Assembly: GCA_021738485.1 (NCBI GenBank)
Contig: JAIPBX010000010.1
Span: forward strand, 1 to 51,834
Direction of reading: 5' to 3'
Length of the DNA: 51,834 nt
DNA from: Bacteroidales bacterium
Lineage (GTDB): Bacteria; Bacteroidota; Bacteroidia; Bacteroidales; JAIPAH01
Shown one piece after another: positions 26,997-34,759 of the stretch (its first letter is position 1; every line of letters starts with the position of its first letter). The notes beneath the pieces were generated by a model. That model searched no databases, was not told the DNA's origin, and saw only the letters and a program-made list of their open reading frames with translations. The translations under genes were made by a program, and so were the position numbers.

Positions 26997-29900
26997 CTAT
27001 TGATTTACATATTCTTCAATCGCATCTTTCCACAACAGGTATCCCTTACCGTTCAGGTGCAGCCCGTCAATGGAGTATTTTTTCTTCATCCGGTTGTTTT
27101 CACCGGCAAACCGGCTGAAAAGATCCACATAAGTCAGGTTGTACTCTTCGGCCATTTGCCTCAGATGTTGGTTGATTTTCATGATATCTTCATTGGCCCG
27201 GCTGGTATGCACTTTGTCATCCGTGGGCAACACGCTTTGCAAAAACAACGTGGTCTGCGGGATCTCTTTTTGGATGCGTTCAATTATTTTACGCTGATTT
27301 TTCACAATGTAATCCACGCTTTTACCCTTGGCCAAATCGTTGGTTCCAATCATCAAAAATATTTTCGCCGGTTTCCGGTTTGTGATTTCACCCAGGCGCT
27401 CCAGGATACCATCGGTATCATCTCCACCAATTCCACGGTTCAGGATTTTCTCATTCCCAAAGAGCTCATCCCATTGGGCGCCGTCGGTTATGCTGTTTCC
27501 CAGGAAAATAATTTCATCTTTCATACGGTCCTCCAAAGTTTCAAAATGACTTTTCTTGTGGTAGTAGTACGCCTTCATCGCTTTATTCCAGGCTTCCATT
27601 TCTTCAGCCTTACGATCGTAGCTCATGATTTCTTCCCGGTCTTTTTTCGAGAGCTGATTACTCATTGACGGTGGTGCATTCTTCAAACCACTCCCCCACT
27701 CTTTGTTGGGTTTATCATCCATCCACAAGACCAGTTTTCCGCCATCCACCAGGTTTTCATGGTAAAACCACGGCTTATTCAGTGGTTCACCGTCAATAGT
27801 TGCTTTCCGGATATAGCGGTTTTCGTCGGAATTATTTTTTGTCTCTATAACAAATTCTCCTCCAGGATAGTATTCTTCATCCAAATGAATAGTGATTTTA
27901 TCGAAAATGGGACTACCAATTTCGTAGGTAGGTTTGACAGAAGTTCCCCCGTCCATCTCGAAAAGCCCCATGGCACTCATCACAAACCAGGCGCCCATTT
28001 GTCCCTGGTCTTCATCGCCGGGCCAGGCATCGGGGCCGTCATAATAAAACCCGTTCATAATTTCGCGCACCCATTTTTGCGTCAGCCAGGGTGCTCCGGC
28101 ATGATTGAAGAGATAAGCCGCCTGCATGTTGGGTTGGTTGCCGTGATTAATGGGCAATACACCCATTCCTGCTAAATTGTTTTTTAGCAGATGCTCCGAA
28201 TTAAACCGGTGTTTGCTTGATTTTTCAAATCCTTCATTCAACCTGCTGATAAATTCTTCGCGGCCCAGCATTTCCACTAGCCCGCTTTGATCGTGCGGCA
28301 CAAACCAGGTGTACTGCCAGGCATTTCCCTCTACAAATCCCGAGCCTTTAAAAGTAGAATGGCCTGTCTTGCTGAAGTTCTCCACCCAGGTACTGTCGCG
28401 TTTTTTTCGCCAGACATATCCCACATCTTCCTTAAAAATATTTTTGTAATTGTAGGCTCTTTTCATGAAGGTTTTGTGGTCTTTTTCCTTACCTAAAGCT
28501 TTGGCCATCTGGGCCACCGTATAGTCGTCGTAGGCATATTCCATGGTATTGGAAACCGGCCCTTCTTCATCCGGTACAAACCCCAGTTTCATATACGAAG
28601 CCAGATTCCGGTTGCCAACCAATCCGCCGCCCATGTGGCAGGTTCCGGGCGTCATCTGATTGTGAAGCATCGCTTCCCAAGCTTTATCCACATCGTAATT
28701 CCGAATGCCCTTTTGATAAGCGCTGACGATGAGCGGAATTTCGTGGGAAGCCACCATAATGCTCGAATACTCGATCCCCGTCGGGCCTTTCGGAAGCCAC
28801 CCGCCTTTATCGTAGATTTCCAGCAGCGAGTTCACCCATTTGTTGGCCACCTCGGGGTGCTGCAGCGTCCAGAGCTGGTTAAGATTCCAGAAAGTGTTCC
28901 AGAAAGCATCGCAGCCATAAACCGGGCTCGCCGGATCTTCGAGTTGCTGCACTTTTTCGTACATATCGCGGTACCTGCCGTTCACGTCGCTCCAGGTGGT
29001 ACGGCTGGAGTAAGCCCGGTACATGTTGGTGTAGAATTTCTTTTTATCCGATTCCGAACCGCCTTCCACTTTAATGGTTCCCAGTAGATCATTCCACTCT
29101 TCCTGGCTATCCTTTACGGCTTTATCAAAATCCCAGTTGAAGCCATCCATCTCTTTTTCCAGGTTCAGCCGCGCCTGCTGAAGGCTAACCAGTGAAATAC
29201 CGGATTGCATCTGGATCACCTCTCCTTCCTCGGTAGAAAAGTCGACGAATGCGCCAAGGTCTTCATGACCGAATATAAGATGAATCTTGTCCGTATTTCT
29301 GCTTATTTCCTCCTGCTTCCAGCCGTTAAAAGATTCAAAAGGTTTATCAAACCTGATGACGAAGTGCAGTGTGTATTCATTATAATTCGCCTTGCGGAGG
29401 CTTTGCTGATATACCACTCCCTGAATCTCCCGGTCGGTCACCTTTTCAATCTTTCCCCCGAAAATTTCGTACTTATATTCCGTTGGAATCTTCAGGTCAA
29501 TTAAAATGCGGGCTTCATCCGACTCCGGGAAGGTGTAGCGCTGAAACCCGGCGCGGGTGGTGGAAGTGATCTCAGCTTTTATGCCATAATCATCTAAAAA
29601 AACCGAATAGTAGCCCGGTTTGGCATGCTCATTTTCATGAGAAAATCGTGAACGATAGCCCAGGTCGGGATCATCTTCTTTTCCGGGCTTTATCTTCAGG
29701 TCACCTACGGTGGGCATGGTTAGCAAACCACCCATGGTCCACGAGTGGATATGGCTGAAGCCTGCAATGTTATTGATGTTGTATTCGTAACCGGCTTTCC
29801 AGCCCCTGCGTTGGTTATCGGGACTCAGCTTAACCATTCCGAATGGCCGGCTGGCGCCCGGAAAAAGCATCCATCGGGAATCTATCGTTCCCATGACGGG

Positions 29901-29999
29901 GTCCACGTAATCCACCGGTTGTTTCTTTCCTGCATCCTGGCTTTGCGCAGTTGAGAATAAGAAAGCAACACTTATCAGAAAAACAATCTTTTTTATCAT
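26997..29999 (-). CDS. GH92 alpha-mannosidase fused to a C-terminal SGNH hydrolase
   Basis: This 1000-residue exported protein has a signal peptide ending AQSQ (about residue 21). Residues about 28-760 are glycoside hydrolase family 92, with YVDPVMGT, FPGASRPFGMVKLSPD, GFSHIHSWTMGG and EGNAWQYTWFVPHD. The region PGDEDQGQMGAWFVMSAMGL contains the aspartates that bind and activate water. GH92 enzymes are calcium-dependent exo-alpha-mannosidases. Residues about 820-1000 form a GDSL/SGNH esterase domain with Ser836 (GNSITDG), NRGIGGD, the Asn in GTND, and Asp978/His981 in DGLHLN, so all four blocks are complete. The linker is rich in charged residues and Lys. Such a fusion would remove an acyl group and the mannose behind it. 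It is transcribed with the propeller gene downstream. Confidence 0.94.
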   Translation of the reverse strand: MIKKIVFLISVAFLFSTAQSQDAGKKQPVDYVDPVMGTIDSRWMLFPGASRPFGMVKLSPDNQRRGWKAGYEYNINNIAGFSHIHSWTMGGLLTMPTVGDLKIKPGKEDDPDLGYRSRFSHENEHAKPGYYSVFLDDYGIKAEITSTTRAGFQRYTFPESDEARILIDLKIPTEYKYEIFGGKIEKVTDREIQGVVYQQSLRKANYNEYTLHFVIRFDKPFESFNGWKQEEISRNTDKIHLIFGHEDLGAFVDFSTEEGEVIQMQSGISLVSLQQARLNLEKEMDGFNWDFDKAVKDSQEEWNDLLGTIKVEGGSESDKKKFYTNMYRAYSSRTTWSDVNGRYRDMYEKVQQLEDPASPVYGCDAFWNTFWNLNQLWTLQHPEVANKWVNSLLEIYDKGGWLPKGPTGIEYSSIMVASHEIPLIVSAYQKGIRNYDVDKAWEAMLHNQMTPGTCHMGGGLVGNRNLASYMKLGFVPDEEGPVSNTMEYAYDDYTVAQMAKALGKEKDHKTFMKRAYNYKNIFKEDVGYVWRKKRDSTWVENFSKTGHSTFKGSGFVEGNAWQYTWFVPHDQSGLVEMLGREEFISRLNEGFEKSSKHRFNSEHLLKNNLAGMGVLPINHGNQPNMQAAYLFNHAGAPWLTQKWVREIMNGFYYDGPDAWPGDEDQGQMGAWFVMSAMGLFEMDGGTSVKPTYEIGSPIFDKITIHLDEEYYPGGEFVIETKNNSDENRYIRKATIDGEPLNKPWFYHENLVDGGKLVLWMDDKPNKEWGSGLKNAPPSMSNQLSKKDREEIMSYDRKAEEMEAWNKAMKAYYYHKKSHFETLEDRMKDEIIFLGNSITDGAQWDELFGNEKILNRGIGGDDTDGILERLGEITNRKPAKIFLMIGTNDLAKGKSVDYIVKNQRKIIERIQKEIPQTTLFLQSVLPTDDKVHTSRANEDIMKINQHLRQMAEEYNLTYVDLFSRFAGENNRMKKKYSIDGLHLNGKGYLLWKDAIEEYVNQ

Positions 30000-30047
30000 T
30001 TTACGCCTGTTTTTACATTATTCATATCAATTAATGTCCTTATTATT

Positions 30048-30120
30048 TCATTGTGAAACTTAGTGCCTTGGTGGCATCTGCGGGTAGTGCCAGTATGGCA
30101 CCAAGCTTCTAAGACACACA
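30048..30120. repeat. Dispersed CTTCGTG-type imperfect palindrome, copy 3 (short)
   Basis: Contains AACTTAGTGCCTTGGTGGCA and GTGCCAGTATGGCACCAAGC, a shorter and more symmetric relative of the copies at about 463, 13636 and 50376. It lies between the sulfatase stop and the GH92 start. Confidence 0.6.
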
Positions 30121-30182
30121 AAACAATATTCCTTTTCAAAATAGATTTTACACTCTATCCATACATTTAAGAATTTTCTATT

Positions 30183-31727
30183 TCATTTTTCCGGAATCCG
30201 GTATTTCATCTCAAGCTGCCTCATCTTTTCCTTCAATTCCTCAATTTTTTGTTTGTACGTTGAATCCCCATACAGATTTTTCAACTCCAACGGGTCTTTA
30301 TTCAAATTATATAACTCCCATGAAGCAGGGTCCGTGTCAAAATTTATCAACTTAAAATCATTTGTCCGGACTCCTCTGTGGCGCGGAACACCCCATCCTT
30401 CGGAATAAAACTTGTAATAAACCGCCTCTCTCCAGCTTGTAGCATTAGGATTGGTAAACAATGGTGTCAAGGATTTTCCCTGCATTGCCTTTGGGACATC
30501 AATACCGGCCACATCCAGAAAACTCGGTGCAAAATCAATATTCTGCACCAGTGCGTCGCTTTTAGCTCCCTGCTTCATGCCGGCAGGATACTTCATAATT
30601 AACGGCGTTCTTAAGGATTCCTCATACATATATCTTTTATCGAATAAGCCATGCTCTCCCAGGAAAAAGCCCTGGTCGGAGGTATAGACAATCAGGGTAT
30701 TCTCTGCCAGTCCGTTTTCTTCCAGGTATTTTTTTATTCGCCCCACACTTTTGTCTACAGAAATAATTGTGCGCAGGTAATCATGGATATATCGCTGGTA
30801 ATTCCAGTTGACCCGTTCCTCTTTTGTGAAATTTTTTGAAAAAAATTCTTCAATTTCATCTTTGTATGCTTCATTCCAGGCCTTTCTTTGGTCCGGTGTG
30901 AGCCGATCCATGACTTTCGGATACATTTTTCTGGGTATGCGATTGACTTTTTTGACGGGACATGTATCGCAGGGCACTTTAAAATCCCAGCTAATGTCCA
31001 GGTGTTCAGCTACGGTAAGCTTCTGATTTTTCAAATGCTCCCGCCCCTCGTAATCATCATAAAATGATTTTGGCTTCGGAAACTTCCTGTCTTCATAAGC
31101 TTCAAGATAATTCGTATCAGGCATCCAGTTGCGATGCGGCGCTTTGTGATGTACCATCATCATAAAAGGCTTATCCTGCTTTCTGGATTCCATCCAGTCA
31201 ATAGCCAGGTCGGTAGTGATATTGGTGACATACCCCTGGTAAGAAGTATCCTTTCCCATTTTTATAAACTCAGGATTGTAATACAGTCCCTGTCCCGGCA
31301 AAACATTCCAGTAATCGAATCCGGTGGGCTGGCTTTTTAAATGCCACTTTCCCACAATGGCTGTTTCGTAACCATTTTTCCTGAGGAGCTTCGGGAAGGT
31401 GACCTGAGACGAATCAAACCGGTCGTGATTGTCTTTGATACCATTCAGATGCGAGTACTTCCCGGTGAGCGCTACGGCACGGCTTGGAGCGCTAATCGAG
31501 TTGGTTACAAAAGCGTTCTCAAACAGAATGCCTTCTTCGGCCAGTTCATCAATATTTGGTGTTTTGTTCAACCGGCTCCCGTACGCGCTGATAGCTTGTG
31601 TAGCGTGATCATCGGTCATTATAAAAACAATATTGGGCTTGCTCTCCACATTGGAGGGAGGTCCGCTGCTGCAAGCTGCTGCGGAAAGACCCAAAGAAGT
31701 TATCAAAAAAAACTGGCTACTTTTCAT
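30183..31727 (-). CDS. Type I sulfatase with serine-type active site, lipoprotein
   Basis: This 514-residue protein has a short leader with a probable lipobox Cys (Cys19). The S1 sulfatase fold follows, starting KPNIVFIMTDDHATQAISAYG with the calcium-binding Asp pair. The active-site motif is S-A-P-S-R at residues 79-83, followed by LTGKYSH. The residue converted to formylglycine is therefore Ser79, not Cys, so a radical-SAM sulfatase-maturating enzyme is needed; none is in this window. DQGFFLGEHGLFDKR near residue 345 is the second metal site. It should remove sulfate from a glycan at the cell surface or periplasm. It is located between the two propeller genes and before GH92, which suggests a sulfated mannoside. 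Confidence 0.93.
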   Translation of the reverse strand: MKSSQFFLITSLGLSAAACSSGPPSNVESKPNIVFIMTDDHATQAISAYGSRLNKTPNIDELAEEGILFENAFVTNSISAPSRAVALTGKYSHLNGIKDNHDRFDSSQVTFPKLLRKNGYETAIVGKWHLKSQPTGFDYWNVLPGQGLYYNPEFIKMGKDTSYQGYVTNITTDLAIDWMESRKQDKPFMMMVHHKAPHRNWMPDTNYLEAYEDRKFPKPKSFYDDYEGREHLKNQKLTVAEHLDISWDFKVPCDTCPVKKVNRIPRKMYPKVMDRLTPDQRKAWNEAYKDEIEEFFSKNFTKEERVNWNYQRYIHDYLRTIISVDKSVGRIKKYLEENGLAENTLIVYTSDQGFFLGEHGLFDKRYMYEESLRTPLIMKYPAGMKQGAKSDALVQNIDFAPSFLDVAGIDVPKAMQGKSLTPLFTNPNATSWREAVYYKFYSEGWGVPRHRGVRTNDFKLINFDTDPASWELYNLNKDPLELKNLYGDSTYKQKIEELKEKMRQLEMKYRIPEK

Positions 31728-31782
31728 GTCTTTTCATTTTTCTGTCAGACCGTTCGGAGTCTGTCCAAAAACCGTCCGGAAG

Positions 31783-31835
31783 GATATTCAGCAACTTTTA
31801 CCCTTAAATTCCCTAAAGGGAAGTTGCTGAATATC
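31783..31835. repeat. TATTCAGCAAC palindrome, copy B
   Basis: Exact arms GATATTCAGCAACTT (31783-31797) and AAGTTGCTGAATATC (31821-31835), with a loop differing from copy A by one base. The CCGTTCGG flank lies about 30 bp before it. Confidence 0.9.
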
Positions 31836-31836
31836 A

Positions 31837-32061
31837 TTAAGTTTTAATCTTTATTTGTGTGTATCGAATTATTTCAGCGATGCAATTTTTACTTTTTGGA
31901 CAGCCTCTGTAATATTCTTGAAGCCTCTGACTTTCATCCAAACTTACGAGTTTATAACTGACGGTGGTACCAGCCAGAAGCTGGAAGAATAAAGTATCGG
32001 GACGGGACGTCCCCACAAACTTTGCGCCTGTTATCTCTTTTTGACTTGAAAATAAATGCAT
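31837..32061 (-). CDS. Small uncertain reading frame inside repeat copy B (74 codons)
   Basis: The frame starts MHLFSSQKEITGAKFVG and ends at the edge of the palindrome. Its upstream region (about 30 bp, ending CTTATCGTTATG) is also present in copy A, where the start codon is ATA and most of the frame is missing. I recognise no family. It may be a real small gene carried by the repeat, or chance. Confidence 0.25.
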   Translation of the reverse strand: MHLFSSQKEITGAKFVGTSRPDTLFFQLLAGTTVSYKLVSLDESQRLQEYYRGCPKSKNCIAEIIRYTQIKIKT

Positions 32062-32125
32062 AACGATAAGTATTTATTTTTACACCTCAGTTCTGTTTTT
32101 AAGTGCGAAACTTTAGTACACATTA

Positions 32126-33502
32126 TCATCTTCTCATCATTTTCCGGGTTACAACCGTATCATCCGTCACCAATTCCAGAATAAGCAATTGCCGGGGAAG
32201 CTGTGAAAGACTGATTATTTCGTTGTTTCTAACCTCTTTGCTGAGATATTTTTGTCCGTTTATTCCATAGATATTCAACCGGGCATCATCACGAAGATTG
32301 CGGAGTTGGGCGCGTTTTTCGAAAACATTAAAATAGTCTTGATTAGTCCGCTCGATTGATTCATTAGATGATGTTCCGGTAAAATCATCGAATATTCTTA
32401 CTGTATCCGGTGGGCTTACCGAAATTGTTTCCTCCACATCGCACCAGTAAAAGCGACCGCGGTAGTTCCGGGTATCTTGATAGATAGAACCAAAATCATG
32501 AGCGTTCACATTGAAAGAAATCAGCAGTTTCCCATTTTCATTAAACTGTGGATGCCCGCCAAGATTATATGTGTTGTAATTCCCGGCTTCTTCAATTATG
32601 GCGAAGGTGTTTTCGGTCCCGCCCGAGTTGTAGGCATTGAAAGGCCCGGTAAGCTCATCAGCTTTGAGTACCACCAACTCATCCACCAGGAACGTTTCAT
32701 GCATGAGCATGTAAAAGCCGTTTTCTTCTTCCCAGACATAAAATGTCTCACCTACCGGCCGGTCTCCAATGGGGGCGGCACTGTCGCACTCCGGCGACCA
32801 GTCACCGTTTCCGGCATAAAACTCCCACTGTCCTGTTACCGAATTCTCCGTCCGCGCCAGGTAAGGAATCTTCCACTGGAAATTACCGTCCGACATTATC
32901 TTTTTGCCGTAGATGTAGACGTACCCGTCTTTTTCAAGCACCTGTGTACCGAACCGCATTGTAGTATCTGTGATTTGTTCAATGCGGCTGGTTCTGACAT
33001 GCTCCAGGGCAGGATAAGTGAAAGATGAAATATGGGCCGTTCCCACCTCGAAATTAAACCCGGGTGTACCGTCATCTTTTTTCCTGATTTTCAGAGTAAA
33101 AATGCGCAGGGTATCCCCTTCCAGAATCATGTGCTTCGGCCAGAACCAATCTTCACCCTGTCTGGGAATGAAAGCCGAAGGGTTCTCTTCCGTTCCGCCG
33201 TGATAGGTAACCAAATCCCCGTTATCTTCAAGAATGGCCGTATTATTGACGAAAGTGGCCGTGGAATTATCAATGCTGAATTCTCCATCTTTTTCCCCCA
33301 CGAAGGTATCCCCGAAAAGCCACAACGTTTTCCCGTCAGGCAATTCGTAAGAGATTGTACCGTCGGCCGCACACCAACCGCCATCAACGTCATCAAACTT
33401 ATTGAAATGCTCGCGGGCGGGTTGAAGCACATCCTGCGCCTGTCCGGAATTTAAAGCCAACAAAAAAACAACTATTATAAAAAAACTCTTTCTCAAAATC
33501 AT
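32126..33502 (-). CDS. Secreted beta-propeller protein with T9SS tail (DUF5005/DUF4185-like paralogue)
   Basis: This 458-residue protein has a signal peptide ending SGQAQ (about residue 22), then a five-bladed propeller of about 350 residues. It opens GGWCAADGTISYELPDGKTLWLFGDTF and continues with FWPKHMILEGDTLRIF, YIYGKKIMSDG and GHPQFNENGKLLISFNVNAHDFGS. It is a paralogue of the protein encoded at 25897-26988. A short linker leads to a C-terminal region (about 405-458) with RLNIYGINGQKYLSKEV...KMMRR, resembling a T9SS sorting domain although the usual YPNP start is absent. It is therefore probably exported to the outer face while its paralogue stays periplasmic. It overlaps the MFS gene by 4 bp (ATGA type). 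Confidence 0.78.
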   Translation of the reverse strand: MILRKSFFIIVVFLLALNSGQAQDVLQPAREHFNKFDDVDGGWCAADGTISYELPDGKTLWLFGDTFVGEKDGEFSIDNSTATFVNNTAILEDNGDLVTYHGGTEENPSAFIPRQGEDWFWPKHMILEGDTLRIFTLKIRKKDDGTPGFNFEVGTAHISSFTYPALEHVRTSRIEQITDTTMRFGTQVLEKDGYVYIYGKKIMSDGNFQWKIPYLARTENSVTGQWEFYAGNGDWSPECDSAAPIGDRPVGETFYVWEEENGFYMLMHETFLVDELVVLKADELTGPFNAYNSGGTENTFAIIEEAGNYNTYNLGGHPQFNENGKLLISFNVNAHDFGSIYQDTRNYRGRFYWCDVEETISVSPPDTVRIFDDFTGTSSNESIERTNQDYFNVFEKRAQLRNLRDDARLNIYGINGQKYLSKEVRNNEIISLSQLPRQLLILELVTDDTVVTRKMMRR

Positions 33503-34668
33503 ACACTTGCTTTCTTTTTAGATTGTTTCACTGCGAGAAGGGTAGCATACCCCACGTAAAGGATACACGCTACTAAGACAAATATACTGGCTGACACTCC
33601 GAAATACTGACTCATCAGCCCCATAAGTGGTGGAATAGCCGCACCACCGCTGACGGCCAGAATAATCAAACCGGACAGTTCATTGGCATACTTGGGGGCG
33701 TGCTCCACGATAATGGCAAAGAAAATGGGAAAGATGTTGGAGAACCCGAAACCGGCGAGAAATATCATGACAAAAGCTATCGTATGACTCGGAGCGAGAA
33801 TGATGCCTGCCAGCCCTGCTAAAGTGATGATGCTGCTGACCACCAGGAAAGACTCAGGCTTTACCGTTCGCAGTAAAAAAGTACCCAGTATTCGTCCGGC
33901 CATCAGCGAAGCAAAATAAATACTAATGCCCAGGGCAGCCGTATTTATATCTATTTTAAAGCTGTCGCGCAGGAAGTTGGTAATATTACTGTTCATGGCC
34001 ACATCAAATCCCACAATCACAAATATTCCAAAAACCATTGTCAGAATAAAAGGATTTTTGAGCAATCGAAAAGCGCTTTTAAAAGTAGCCGGTTCCTTTT
34101 CGGGTTTTCGTTCTTCCACATGAACGGATCTCAGCCACAGGACCACCAGCAATGAAAGCGCTGTGTATATGGGAAAAATAAGTTTCCAGTCGCCGAAATA
34201 GCGCGCTACGCCGGCTGTTATGGCCGGCCCCAGCATAGAAGCAATGGCTTTTACAAACTGGGATAAACTTAGATTGGCCGCCTTACTACCTTCCGGAGAA
34301 ATGTCAATCAACAAAGGATTAGCCGAGACCTGCAGAATGGTATTGCCGATACCCAGGACCATAAACCCAATAATAGCTGTAATGTGGGAATAGTACAGAA
34401 ACGGAATAATCATCCCAATTCCTGTCAACAACATACCCAGGTTTACGGTGTATTTTTTCCCTTTCCGGTCCTGGAAAATTCCTGTCGGTATTGATATGAC
34501 TGCAAACCAGAGGAATACCATCATAGGCAAAAGCTGAGCTACACTATCGGTCAAATGAAAATCTTTCTGGATATATCCTGTCGCGACTCCCACCAAATCA
34601 ACAAATCCCATGATGTAAAAGGACATGAAGACCGGGAGACTAATTTTCAAAGCTGTCTTTTTATTCAT
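33499..34668 (-). CDS. MFS sugar transporter (FucP/FHS-like)
   Basis: This 389-residue polytopic inner-membrane protein has about 12 hydrophobic helices. MNKKTALKISLPVFMSFYIMGFVDLVGVATGYIQKDF is followed by DRKGKK in the first cytoplasmic loop, and later GIGNTILQVSANPLL and LAGFGFSNIFPIFFAIIVEHAP. These are typical of the FucP/GlcP-type fucose/glucose/galactose:proton symporters of the MFS. In this locus it would bring free mannose or another released hexose into the cytoplasm, in front of the ROK kinase and PMI. It lies 91 bp after the PMI gene and is translationally coupled to the propeller gene. Confidence 0.88.
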   Translation of the reverse strand: MNKKTALKISLPVFMSFYIMGFVDLVGVATGYIQKDFHLTDSVAQLLPMMVFLWFAVISIPTGIFQDRKGKKYTVNLGMLLTGIGMIIPFLYYSHITAIIGFMVLGIGNTILQVSANPLLIDISPEGSKAANLSLSQFVKAIASMLGPAITAGVARYFGDWKLIFPIYTALSLLVVLWLRSVHVEERKPEKEPATFKSAFRLLKNPFILTMVFGIFVIVGFDVAMNSNITNFLRDSFKIDINTAALGISIYFASLMAGRILGTFLLRTVKPESFLVVSSIITLAGLAGIILAPSHTIAFVMIFLAGFGFSNIFPIFFAIIVEHAPKYANELSGLIILAVSGGAAIPPLMGLMSQYFGVSASIFVLVACILYVGYATLLAVKQSKKKASV

Positions 34669-34759
34669 TATTCTTCTTCGATTTTAGATTATCGTATTTT
34701 GGAAAGGATGAAGCAACCCGCAATGAGATTCATTCCGGGTGCTCATCCATTCACAACTA

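Larger units (their letters stand above)
31728..32125. other. Spacer occupied by the long dispersed repeat (copy B) with an extra 145-bp block
   Basis: 31733-32090 matches 24877-25090. The extra block is bounded by CTTTTTG at 31892-31898 and 32037-32043, which is present once in copy A. A TTTTTAAGTGCGAAACTTTAGT motif follows at about 32096-32116, as at other repeats in the window. The only candidate gene is the 74-codon frame at 31837-32061. Confidence 0.75.
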
